A DNA stretch of 30,199 bases, taken from assembly GCA_016186995.1 (NCBI GenBank), contig JACPKQ010000023.1, positions 1 to 30,199 of the forward strand, in the 5' to 3' direction. Position 1 is the first letter of the stretch; each line of letters opens with the position of its first letter. Below, piece after piece: positions 14,170-22,286 of this stretch. The stretch is from Deltaproteobacteria bacterium. GTDB lineage: Bacteria > Bdellovibrionota > JACOXK01. Below the pieces are notes generated by a model. It worked only from the letters and a program-made list of their open reading frames with translations. It was not told where the DNA came from and ran no database searches. The translations under genes were made by a program, and so were the position numbers.

Positions 14170-15483
14170 TTAAATTCCAATGATCTCTTTAATAAGAGAA
14201 TATTGTTCTGGCGCTTGTTCACTCAACTGAACTGCACCTTGAACTTTGTTTATGACTTCTACTAGATTTTTTTCTTTACGGAAATAAATCGTTGCGAGTT
14301 TATCACCCTTTTTACAAGAGTTTCCTAATTTTTTGTGAAAAATAATTCCTACTTGAGGATCAACTTTATCTTCAACCTTCAGCCTTCCCGCACCTAATTG
14401 AACCCCCGCCAACCCTAAAGCTTCTGTATCAATTGAAGAGAGATATCCTGATGTTTCAAAATGAATCTCATGCATGGCAACACCTTCAAAGAGCAATTGA
14501 GGGTTCTCAACATACTTGACATCACCCTCTTGAAGGGCAACAAGAGAACGGAACCTTCCAAAAGCTTCACCATTATTAAGAGCATTCTCAGCTAATTCTT
14601 GTGCTTCATTTAAAGAAGAAGCACGCTCTCCCAGAACTAACATGTGTGCAGAAAGTTGTAAACTTAAGTGGCGTAAATCTTCTGGTCCTTCACCCTTCAA
14701 AACCTCAACAGATTCTTGAATTTCTAAAGCATTACCAATGCAATGTCCCAAAGGTTGATTCATATTTGTAAGCAACGCTCTTGTTCTGACACCCTTTCTT
14801 TCTCCTAACATGACAAGAACTTCCGCCAATTCTTTTGCCTTTTCTAGGGTTTTCATGAAAGCCCCATTTCCAAACTTTACATCTAAAACAAGCCCATCAA
14901 GATCTTCCACCATTTTTTTGCTCATAATACTTGAGGCAATGAGAGAAAGGCACTCAACCGTACCTGTCACATCGCGCAATGCATAAAGTTTGCGATCAGC
15001 TGGGGCGATATCTTGAGTCTGTCCCATCATGGCGCTTTGGTTAGCTCTCAGTACTTTTTTGAAACGCTCTACTCCTAACTGAACATTGAACCCAGGTATG
15101 GATTCAAGTTTATCAAGCGTACCCCCTGTATGTCCTAAACCACGCCCTGAAAGCATAGGAACATTCACCCCACAAGCAGCAACTAAAGGAGCTACAATGA
15201 GAGATGTTTTATCACCTACACCACCTGTAGAATGTTTATCTACTTTTTTTCCACTAATATCACTCAAATCAAACTTTTTGCCTGAGTTCAGCATGGCCTC
15301 AAAAAGATGATAAGTTTCTTCATCATTCATCCCTTGAAAATAAATAGTCATAAGAAGAGCTGAAGCTTGATAAGCAGCAATACTTTCATCTAAAACTCCT
15401 TGAATAAAAAACTGGATTTCTTCTTGAAGAAGAACACCCCCATTTCTTTTTTTCTTTATAATTTCTGTAATTGAAAAACTCAT
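14170..15483 (-). CDS. deoA: Thymidine/pyrimidine-nucleoside phosphorylase
   Basis: 437 residues, close to E. coli DeoA. Phosphate-binding KHSTGGVGDKTSL (Lys83-Leu95), SGRGLGHTGGTLDKLESIPG (116-135, base contact) and MSKKMVEDLDGLVLDVKFG, followed by the C-terminal alpha/beta domain. It converts thymidine, deoxyuridine or uridine plus phosphate to base and pentose-1-phosphate. Whether it is thymidine-specific or broad (Pdp-like) cannot be settled from sequence. The ATG overlaps the deoB stop by 4 nt (ATGA-type), indicating coupling. Confidence 0.93.
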   Translation of the reverse strand: MSFSITEIIKKKRNGGVLLQEEIQFFIQGVLDESIAAYQASALLMTIYFQGMNDEETYHLFEAMLNSGKKFDLSDISGKKVDKHSTGGVGDKTSLIVAPLVAACGVNVPMLSGRGLGHTGGTLDKLESIPGFNVQLGVERFKKVLRANQSAMMGQTQDIAPADRKLYALRDVTGTVECLSLIASSIMSKKMVEDLDGLVLDVKFGNGAFMKTLEKAKELAEVLVMLGERKGVRTRALLTNMNQPLGHCIGNALEIQESVEVLKGEGPEDLRHLSLQLSAHMLVLGERASSLNEAQELAENALNNGEAFGRFRSLVALQEGDVKYVENPQLLFEGVAMHEIHFETSGYLSSIDTEALGLAGVQLGAGRLKVEDKVDPQVGIIFHKKLGNSCKKGDKLATIYFRKEKNLVEVINKVQGAVQLSEQAPEQYSLIKEIIGI

Positions 15484-16655
15484 TGGATCACTTCAAGAAA
15501 GCTTTTACCTGGTAAAGAGTTATCTATCTTAAAAACTTCCATTATCGTTTTTCCGATATCAGAAAAACTTTCTCTTACACCCAGAGACTTTCCACTTTTT
15601 TGAGCAGGGCTGTAAACCAAAATAGGAACATATTCTCGAGTATGGTCTGTTCCTCTATAGGTAGGATCACACCCATGATCAGCCGTTAACATAAGAATCG
15701 TTTTTTCATCCATCGCAGATTGAAGTTCACCTAATTGAATATCAAACTCTTGAAGTGCCTGTGCATAGCCTGAAACATCACGCCTGTGGCCATAAAGCGT
15801 ATCAAAATCAACAAGATTGGTAAAAATCAAACCTTCCTTGAGTCTTTTTAACGCTGCAATTGTTTCTTTCATTCCGTGTTCATTACTTGTGGTGTGTATA
15901 GATTCTGTGATCCCTCTCTCGGCAAAAATATAACTTGTTTTTCCTATAGCAATAACGTCTTTTCCACCTTCACTGACACAATCTAAAACAGTTTTTTGAG
16001 GGGGTAGCAAACTAAAATCTTTCCTCATAGGTGTTCTTGTAAAAGAACCCACTTCACCTACAAAAGGCCGTGCTATAACACGCCCAATATTGTATGGATT
16101 ACAAAGTTTTCGTGCTTTTTCACAAAGCTCATATAGTTTTTCTAAAGGAAAAATATTTTCATGTGCTGCAATTTGAAAAACACTATCAGCAGAAGTATAA
16201 ATAATAGGGTATCCTGTTTTAAGATGTTCTTGCCCTAGTTTTTCAATAATAATAGTTCCCGACTCTGGATAATTTCCTAAAACATCAGAAACACCAGATT
16301 CTTTTTTAAAAGCTTCAATAAGTTCTTTTGGAAACCCATTTGGAAATGTTGCTTGAGGTTTATGAATGATCACTCCCGCTATTTCCCAATGCCCTGAAGT
16401 TGTATCTTTACCAGCAGATTTTTCTCTGCACTTTCCATAAAAGCCAATAGGCTTTGTTGTTTTCTTTATGGAGGGAAGTCCTGGAATGAGTCCTAATCCT
16501 ATTTTTTCTAAATGTGGAAGTGAGAAGTGTGGAGTATTTTTGGCTACGTGTTCAACTGTATTAGAGTTTTCATCTCCAAAATCTTTAGCATCAGGAAGCG
16601 CACCCACACCAACACTATCTAAAGTTATCAGAATAACTTTTGAAAAGTTCTTCAA
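15480..16655 (-). CDS. deoB: Phosphopentomutase
   Basis: 391 residues, alkaline-phosphatase superfamily. Metal-binding Asp13 (ITLDSVGVGAL), the phosphorylated Thr85 in GKDTTSGHWE, and the C-terminal metal ligands in TADHGCDPT and TDHTREYVP. It interconverts (deoxy)ribose-1-phosphate and -5-phosphate, linking PunA and DeoA to DeoC. It stands 20 bp after deoC and overlaps deoA. Confidence 0.95.
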   Translation of the reverse strand: MKNFSKVILITLDSVGVGALPDAKDFGDENSNTVEHVAKNTPHFSLPHLEKIGLGLIPGLPSIKKTTKPIGFYGKCREKSAGKDTTSGHWEIAGVIIHKPQATFPNGFPKELIEAFKKESGVSDVLGNYPESGTIIIEKLGQEHLKTGYPIIYTSADSVFQIAAHENIFPLEKLYELCEKARKLCNPYNIGRVIARPFVGEVGSFTRTPMRKDFSLLPPQKTVLDCVSEGGKDVIAIGKTSYIFAERGITESIHTTSNEHGMKETIAALKRLKEGLIFTNLVDFDTLYGHRRDVSGYAQALQEFDIQLGELQSAMDEKTILMLTADHGCDPTYRGTDHTREYVPILVYSPAQKSGKSLGVRESFSDIGKTIMEVFKIDNSLPGKSFLEVIQ

Positions 16656-16675
16656 AAACTTCTTCCTTTAATTAT

Positions 16676-17476
16676 TTAATAATCAAACTGCCACTTTTTT
16701 TTCGGTGAGCCTGTCACAATGGCAACACTGGAACTAGCTCCAACTCGGTTGGCCCCTGCTTCAATCATTTTCACCGCATCTTGATAGGTACGAATACCTC
16801 CGCTAGCCTTCACACCCATGCTCGTTCCAACAGTTTTTCTCATCAATTTCACATCTTCTACAGTTGCTCCACCAGGACCAAACCCTGTAGAAGTCTTAAC
16901 AAAAGCAGCTTTAGCCAGTTTTGACAAGACACAAGCAATAATTTTTTCTTCATGTCCTAACATTGCAGTTTCAAGAATCACCTTTACCGGAACACTTTTA
17001 CAAGCTCGAACAACACCCTCAATATCTTTAAAAACTATTTCATAATCTTGGCTTTTAAGAGCTCCGATATTCATGACCATATCAATTTCTTGGGCTCCGT
17101 TTTGAATAGCTTCCTGAGATTCATAAATTTTTGCAGAAGTTGTTGCCGCCCCTAAAGGAAACCCCACAACAGCAATAGGTAAAACAGAGGATCCTCTTAA
17201 ATATTCTACAACAAGAGGTATATTAGAGGAGTTCACACACACAGTCTTAAAATTATATTCTACAGCTTCTTTACAAAGCTTTTCTAATTGGAATCGTGTA
17301 ACATCAGGTTTTAAAAGTGTGTGGTCAATGAACTCGGCTAAATCTTGAGGCTTCAGTTGTGTCATATGAGATAAAGTTAGAGTTTTGGGGGTAGTTTTGC
17401 CTAGTAATATATCACAATTTATGCGTTTTTGTACTCTTTCTGTAACATCATCAATCAAAACATCCCATGTTTGCAT
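16676..17476 (-). CDS. deoC: Deoxyribose-phosphate aldolase
   Basis: 266 residues from ATG 17476, which has a GAGGG ribosome site 8 nt upstream; a TTG at 17491 is the alternative. Compared with the ~220-residue family norm there is an N-terminal extension of about 40 residues before LAEFIDHTLLKPD. Catalytic features: the Schiff-base Lys in AAFVKTSTGFG, the second active-site Lys in GVKASGGIRT, and the Asp in EIDMVMN. It cleaves deoxyribose-5-phosphate to acetaldehyde and glyceraldehyde-3-phosphate. First gene of the deo operon, transcribed away from acyP. Confidence 0.94.
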   Translation of the reverse strand: MQTWDVLIDDVTERVQKRINCDILLGKTTPKTLTLSHMTQLKPQDLAEFIDHTLLKPDVTRFQLEKLCKEAVEYNFKTVCVNSSNIPLVVEYLRGSSVLPIAVVGFPLGAATTSAKIYESQEAIQNGAQEIDMVMNIGALKSQDYEIVFKDIEGVVRACKSVPVKVILETAMLGHEEKIIACVLSKLAKAAFVKTSTGFGPGGATVEDVKLMRKTVGTSMGVKASGGIRTYQDAVKMIEAGANRVGASSSVAIVTGSPKKKWQFDY

Positions 17477-17506
17477 AAGATAAACCCTCAAAAACTATTG
17501 ATTATA

Positions 17507-17553
17507 TTGCTTTTTTCCGAGCGCATGTTATAATCCGCCCCATATTGTGTCAA
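17507..17553. promoter_or_regulatory. Divergent promoter region between deoC and acyP/rng
   Basis: Plus strand: TTGCTT (17507-17512), 16 bp, TATAAT (17529-17534), reading toward acyP and rng. Minus strand: TTGACA (plus 17548-17553) followed by TATAAC about 15 bp later, reading toward deoC; the spacing is short. The two -10 boxes overlap, so the directions may compete. No clear DeoR- or CytR-type operator is visible. Confidence 0.5.
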
Positions 17554-17596
17554 GTTTTTAAGCAGCAATACCGAAAACCACAATAGGAAGAAAAAA

Positions 17597-17875
17597 ATGG
17601 CCCATAAAAGAGTTCATATTATTGTAAGCGGTTTGGTCCAAGGTGTTTTCTTCCGAAAGAATACAGAAATAACAGCCCATAAGCTTGGGCTTTTTGGAAA
17701 GGTTCAAAATTTGCCGGATGGCAATGTAGAAATTTTAGCAGAAGGTGAACACAAAAACCTTCAAAAACTTGTTGAGTGGTGCCACAAAGGCCCACCTCGA
17801 GCACGAGTTGATAAAATTGAAACCAAGTGGCTTGAACCACAAAACGATTTTACGTCCTTCCAAAAAGTTCACTAA
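17597..17875 (+). CDS. acyP: Acylphosphatase
   Basis: 92 residues, exact family size. The signature VSGLVQGVFFRKNT (10-23) contains the phosphate-binding Arg20, and GKVQNLPDGNVEI contains the catalytic Asn38. It hydrolyses acyl phosphates such as acetyl- or carbamoyl-phosphate. The ribosome site AGGAAG is about 7 nt upstream. It heads the plus-strand run and is followed after 33 bp by rng. Confidence 0.93.
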   Translation: MAHKRVHIIVSGLVQGVFFRKNTEITAHKLGLFGKVQNLPDGNVEILAEGEHKNLQKLVEWCHKGPPRARVDKIETKWLEPQNDFTSFQKVH

Positions 17876-17908
17876 AAAAGCTTTGGGCCTTTAAAGAAAG
17901 GTTTTTAA

Positions 17909-19423
17909 ATGTCTGGAAAAAACAGGATTGTCGTTAATTCGACACCTAATGAAACACGCATAGCACTTCTTGAAAATAATCGCCTTGTTGAACTTTTCAT
18001 AGAACGAGAAAGAGACAAAGGAATTGTTGGAAATATTTATAAAGGCAAAATCATGCGTATCCTTCCAGGTATGGAAGCTGCCTTTATAGATATAGGCCAC
18101 GATAGAACTGCCTTCCTCCATGTTGACGACATTATTTCACCTGAAGAACAATTTCACTCGCTCATTAATGGAGAAGGAGAAGAAAAATTCCACCATTACA
18201 AACCAAGAAGAAAAAATAGAAAAAGGATCCAAGATGTTCTTAAAGAAGGTGATGAAATATTGGTCCAAGTTACCAAAAATCCTATTGGTTCTAAAGGTGC
18301 TCGCCTTACCTGTCATGTGAGTCTCCCAGGTAGGTTCATCGTTCTGATGCCAACTGTAAACCATACGGGTATTTCAAGACAGATTACTGATGAAAACACC
18401 CGTAAAGAATTAAAAAAAATTATTGAAGAGGTTATTCCTCCTCAAATGGGAGCTATTGTGAGAACAGTTGCTTCAGACCAAAAAAAGAAAACTCTTAAAT
18501 CAGATATAGGTTATTTAACAAAATCATGGCATGCTATTCAAAAAAATTATTCAAAATCTCAAGCGCCCTCTCTTATTCATGAAGATCTCAACCTTATTTT
18601 AAGAATAGTTCGAGATCGTTTAACAGGAGAAATTGACGATATTTATGTTGATTCTAAACAGGTCCACAAAGAAGTTCTGAACTTTATAAAAAATTTTAAC
18701 CCACAGCTTAAAAAAATTATTAAACTTCACACCTTAAAAGAGCACATCTTTGATGTTTACGGTATTGAAAAAGATATTAACCGTGCCTTAGGTAAGAAAG
18801 TGTGGCTCAAATCAGGTGGATATCTCATCATTGATCAAACAGAAGCCCTCACCGTTGTTGATGTCAACACTGGGCGATATGTAGGCAAGAAAAACCTTGA
18901 AGAAACAATACTTAAAACAAATTTAGAAGCGGCTCGGGAAATTGCATTCCAAATACGCTTAAGAAATTGCTCAGGGATCATCATCGTTGATTTTATCGAT
19001 ATGGAAGAAAGATATAATAGAGATAAATTACTAGACGCTTTTGAAAAAGCACTCTCTCAAGACAAAGCCCAAACTCATCTTCTTAAAATGACTGAGTTGG
19101 GTTTAGCCCAAATGACTCGAAAAAGAACTCGTGAAAGCCTTATACATACCCTTTGTGAGCCTTGCCCTTATTGTGATGGAAAGGGTTTTATTAAAAATGC
19201 CATGACAACAGTACTTGAAATCTGGAGAGAGTTTAAAAAACAAGCTCCCTCTCATAAAAGCCAAGATATAAGCATTCGAGCGCACTCTGATATTATTAAG
19301 TTTATTGAGGAAGAAGAAAAAGAAACCCTTGCGTTTTTTTCCAAACAATTCAATAAAAACATTTCTCTTAATAAAGAAACCGAGTTTCATAGAGAACAAT
19401 TTGAAATTGTAGGTACTGAGTAA
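17909..19423 (+). CDS. rng: Ribonuclease G/E family endoribonuclease
   Basis: 504 residues, RNase G size, without the long C-terminal degradosome scaffold of RNase E. The S1 domain (about 38-130) begins VGNIYKGKIMRILPGMEAAF, with a Lys/Arg-rich insert (HHYKPRRKNRKR) inside it. Catalytic metal-binding aspartates are in VVDVNTG (Asp318) and VDFIDME (Asp361). The zinc-link CEPCPYCDGKGF has the Cys-Pro-x-Cys pair (419-422). It matures 5S/16S rRNA and starts mRNA decay by cutting single-stranded AU-rich sites near 5' monophosphates. It lies just before rplU, a very common arrangement. Confidence 0.94.
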   Translation: MSGKNRIVVNSTPNETRIALLENNRLVELFIERERDKGIVGNIYKGKIMRILPGMEAAFIDIGHDRTAFLHVDDIISPEEQFHSLINGEGEEKFHHYKPRRKNRKRIQDVLKEGDEILVQVTKNPIGSKGARLTCHVSLPGRFIVLMPTVNHTGISRQITDENTRKELKKIIEEVIPPQMGAIVRTVASDQKKKTLKSDIGYLTKSWHAIQKNYSKSQAPSLIHEDLNLILRIVRDRLTGEIDDIYVDSKQVHKEVLNFIKNFNPQLKKIIKLHTLKEHIFDVYGIEKDINRALGKKVWLKSGGYLIIDQTEALTVVDVNTGRYVGKKNLEETILKTNLEAAREIAFQIRLRNCSGIIIVDFIDMEERYNRDKLLDAFEKALSQDKAQTHLLKMTELGLAQMTRKRTRESLIHTLCEPCPYCDGKGFIKNAMTTVLEIWREFKKQAPSHKSQDISIRAHSDIIKFIEEEEKETLAFFSKQFNKNISLNKETEFHREQFEIVGTE

Positions 19424-19481
19424 TTCCAGACTTTAAGGACTGTTGACATATTTTTATACTCAGAGTAGGAATCTGTAGCTT

Positions 19482-19952
19482 ATGTATGCAATAGTCCAAA
19501 CAGGCGGAAAACAATATAAAGTACAAAAAGGCTCAACTCTTTTTGTAGAAAAACTACAAGGAAAAACTGGGGACACAATTGAACTTGAAAACGTCCTTCT
19601 TATTGGAGGAGATAAGCTTAACATTGGAACACCTCAGGTTGACGGAGCTCGTGTAAAATGCAAAATTTTAGCTCAGGAAAAAGCAGAAAAAATTATTATT
19701 TTTAAATACAAAAGAAGAAAACGTTATAGAAAAAGACAAGGTCATAGACAATCTCTTACAAAACTAGAAATTGTTGATATTGCTTTACAAGGAAAAATCT
19801 CGGAGGCTTCAGAAGAAAAACAAGCTGCACCTAAAACTGAAAAACCAAAAGTACCTAAGAAAAAAGCTCAGGCTGCAGCAAAACCAAAAAAGGTAACTCT
19901 TAAAAAAACGAAAACAACAAAAGCAAAAACAACCAAGAAAGAAAAGAAGTAA
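19482..19952 (+). CDS. rplU: Ribosomal protein L21 with basic C-terminal tail
   Basis: 156 residues. Residues 1 to about 103 are ordinary L21 (MYAIVQTGGKQYKVQKG at the start, and KYKRRKRYRKRQGHRQ for 23S rRNA binding). About 50 further residues form a Lys/Ala/Thr/Pro-rich, probably disordered tail ending TTKKEKK. The family norm is about 103 residues. A TTGACA box at 19443-19448 lies upstream, but only a poor -10 follows at 17 bp. Cotranscription with rpmA (23-bp gap) is expected. Confidence 0.96.
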   Translation: MYAIVQTGGKQYKVQKGSTLFVEKLQGKTGDTIELENVLLIGGDKLNIGTPQVDGARVKCKILAQEKAEKIIIFKYKRRKRYRKRQGHRQSLTKLEIVDIALQGKISEASEEKQAAPKTEKPKVPKKKAQAAAKPKKVTLKKTKTTKAKTTKKEKK

Positions 19953-19975
19953 AAACTTGATAGGGGATATTATCC

Positions 19976-20224
19976 ATGGCAACAAAAAAAGCTGGCGGTA
20001 GTTCACGGAATGGGCGAGACAGTCACGGCCAGAGGCGTGGTGTAAAGCGTTTTGGCTCAGAAGTAGTACGTGCAGGCAACATTCTTGTTCGTCAATTAGG
20101 AACCCCATATAAACCAGGGCTCAATGTAGGTGTTGGTAAAGACTACACTCTCTATTCCTTAATAGACGGCACCGTTCGGTTCTCTACAAGAAAGAGACGA
20201 ACCGTTGTTTCTGTTTTACCTTAA
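19976..20224 (+). CDS. rpmA: Ribosomal protein L27
   Basis: 82 residues: [20 protein letters not shown], then [19 protein letters not shown] and the [12 protein letters not shown] core. The N-terminus begins directly with the mature-type ATKKAGG arm that reaches the peptidyl-transferase centre, so there is no Firmicutes-type cleavable leader. The ribosome site AGGGG lies about 9 nt upstream. Standard L21-L27-Obg order. Confidence 0.97.
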   Translation: MATKKAGGSSRNGRDSHGQRRGVKRFGSEVVRAGNILVRQLGTPYKPGLNVGVGKDYTLYSLIDGTVRFSTRKRRTVVSVLP

Positions 20225-20238
20225 ATTATTTTTTAATC

Positions 20239-21258
20239 ATGAAGTTTATTGATGAAGCCAAAGTTTTTGTCCAAGCTGGACGAGGTGGGGACGGTAGTAT
20301 TAGTTTCCGTCGTGAAAAATATATCCCAAAAGGTGGCCCTGACGGAGGAGATGGAGGCCATGGCGGAGATATTATTATTAAAGCAGATTCTTCGTGTTCC
20401 ACCCTTCTTCATTTAAGATACCACTCGCACTTTATTGCAGGGAATGGAGTTTCTGGAAAAGGGAAAAAAATGACAGGTCGAAATGCCGATCCTATAGAAA
20501 TAAGGGTTCCATTAGGAACTCTTCTTAAAACCCAAGAAAATAAAATGCTCTGTGATATGAAAATACCTGGACAAGAATTCATTGTAGCGCGCGGTGGGCG
20601 TGGCGGGCTTGGAAACTGCCATTTTGTAAGTTCAACCCACCAAGCCCCTCGAAGAGCGACACACGGCAAAGAGGGTGAGTCTATATGGTTACACTTAGAA
20701 CTTAAGCTTTTTGCTGATGTGGGTATTATTGGTTTCCCTAATGCTGGAAAATCTACTCTTCTTTCTCGTATTTCAAACGCTAAACCCAAAATAGCTGATT
20801 ATCCCTTTACAACATTAGAACCTCATTTGGGTGTGGTAAAAATAGATCATTTTTCTACTTTCGTAGTGGCAGATATTCCTGGACTTATTGAAGGGGCTCA
20901 CTTAGGAGCAGGGTTGGGCCATCGTTTTTTAAAACATATCGACAGAACTCAAGTTCTGCTTCATATTCTTGATGTTTCAGAACCAGAACATAAAGACCCT
21001 ATTGAACACTTTGAAATCCTTAACGCTGAATTAAACTCTTATAACCCTTCATTACTTAAAAAAAAACAATTTGTAGCTCTTAATAAAATTGATGTGGGGC
21101 AAAAAGATATCACACCTTACATTCAATATTTTAAGAAAAAAAACATTCCTGCTTTTCCTATTTCAGCTGCCACAGGCAATGGCATCCAAAAATTAATTTA
21201 TCAGTTGGCTCATGCCATTTCCTCAACAAAAAATGAACAACAAAAAACAGTTGCCTAA
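20239..21258 (+). CDS. obgE: Obg-family GTPase (50S assembly)
   Basis: 339 residues. The Gly-rich Obg fold (1 to ~158; GGRGGLG, PKGGPDGGDGG) is followed by the G domain: GFPNAGKS (165-172), the switch I Thr-Thr in YPFTTLEPH, DIPGLIEGAH (212-221), and LNKIDV (about 281-286). The variable C-terminal OCT domain is nearly absent, as in short Obg proteins. It acts in late large-subunit assembly and stress signalling. Its 3' end overlaps the start of nadD by 26 nt. Confidence 0.96.
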   Translation: MKFIDEAKVFVQAGRGGDGSISFRREKYIPKGGPDGGDGGHGGDIIIKADSSCSTLLHLRYHSHFIAGNGVSGKGKKMTGRNADPIEIRVPLGTLLKTQENKMLCDMKIPGQEFIVARGGRGGLGNCHFVSSTHQAPRRATHGKEGESIWLHLELKLFADVGIIGFPNAGKSTLLSRISNAKPKIADYPFTTLEPHLGVVKIDHFSTFVVADIPGLIEGAHLGAGLGHRFLKHIDRTQVLLHILDVSEPEHKDPIEHFEILNAELNSYNPSLLKKKQFVALNKIDVGQKDITPYIQYFKKKNIPAFPISAATGNGIQKLIYQLAHAISSTKNEQQKTVA

Positions 21259-21910
21259 AAAAATAGGAATTTTAGGAGGAAGTTTTGATCCTGTTCATTT
21301 AGGACATTTAGATTTAGCTCAAAAAATCTTAAAATCTTTCCATATAAACAAAGTTATTTTTGTTCCTAATTTTAAATCCCCTTATTCCGTTCAAAGAAAA
21401 AGACTAACTTCCTCTAAACACCGCTTAAAAATGCTTGAATTAGCCCTTAAATTTAGAGATAATCTAAATGTTGATAATTTTGAAATTCAAAAAGGCGGAA
21501 TATCTTATACCCTTTCTACGCTTAAACATTTTCATAGAGAAACACACTCTCTCTATTTTATTACTGGAATCGAAACATTTAAAACAATCTCAACGTGGCA
21601 TCGTTATAAGGAGTTATTCAAGTTGACACACTTTGTTGTCGTACCACGAGCTTCTAAAACAATACCAAAACCTTCTCACATATTACCCCAAAATTTTTTC
21701 GAAAAAAATTTTAAAAAACTTCCCCATAAAACAGTGTGGGAACACTCAAGCGGCCATAAAATTTTTTATAAAAAAATAAAAACACTCAATATTTCTTCAA
21801 GTATGATTAGAGAAAAAATAAAAAATAAAAAAAATATAGTGGGTTTAATCCCAAAGGAGGTCTACCGATACATTGAAAAAACCAATCTCTACCAAAAAAA
21901 AACAAGTTAA
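21233..21910 (+). CDS. nadD: Nicotinate-nucleotide adenylyltransferase
   Basis: 225 residues from ATG 21233; an in-frame ATG at 21212 would add 7 residues and deepen the overlap with obgE. Nucleotidyltransferase motifs: GGSFDPVHLGH (15-25) with the HxGH ATP site, and the C-terminal SSSMIREKIKN corresponding to the I-S-S-T-x-I-R motif. It makes deamido-NAD from NaMN and ATP. The protein is unusually Lys-rich, in keeping with the AT-rich genome. Its 3' end overlaps rsfS by 38 nt. Confidence 0.92.
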   Translation: MNNKKQLPKKIGILGGSFDPVHLGHLDLAQKILKSFHINKVIFVPNFKSPYSVQRKRLTSSKHRLKMLELALKFRDNLNVDNFEIQKGGISYTLSTLKHFHRETHSLYFITGIETFKTISTWHRYKELFKLTHFVVVPRASKTIPKPSHILPQNFFEKNFKKLPHKTVWEHSSGHKIFYKKIKTLNISSSMIREKIKNKKNIVGLIPKEVYRYIEKTNLYQKKTS

Positions 21911-22274
21911 ATCTACTAAAAGTGAAACAGATATTAAAAAAATAACAAATAGTGCCGCAGAAGAAGCTGCCAATAAAAAAGCCCTTAATATTAGAATACT
22001 TGATTTAAGAAAAGTAACGACTTTTGCAGATTATTTTATTATCTGCAGTGGAACAAGTGATGTCCACTGTCAATCCATTTGTACTGGTATTGAAAAAAAA
22101 CTTAAAAACTATAATATAGAAAAACTCGGGGTCGAAGGGTATACCCATGGAAAATGGATTCTTCTTGATTACGGAGCCCTCATTATTCATATATTTCATG
22201 ATTATGTGAGAGATATTTATGATCTTGAGGGTTTTTGGAAAGGAACTCCGAGTAAACGTTTTGAACTTAAATAA
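21873..22274 (+). CDS. rsfS: Ribosomal silencing factor RsfS (Iojap/DUF143)
   Basis: 133 residues from TTG 21873. AAGGAGG sits about 12 nt upstream, inside nadD; no ATG exists in the N-terminal part, so a TTG start seems real. After a Lys-rich ~25-residue leader, the conserved core begins AAEEAANKKALNIRILDLRK, then TTFADYFIICSGTS, and ends HDYVRDIYDLEGFWKG. It binds L14 and blocks subunit joining when nutrients are low. The nadD-rsfS-gpmI order is typical. Confidence 0.92.
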   Translation: MKKPISTKKKQVKSTKSETDIKKITNSAAEEAANKKALNIRILDLRKVTTFADYFIICSGTSDVHCQSICTGIEKKLKNYNIEKLGVEGYTHGKWILLDYGALIIHIFHDYVRDIYDLEGFWKGTPSKRFELK

Positions 22275-22286
22275 TGACTCTTAAAA

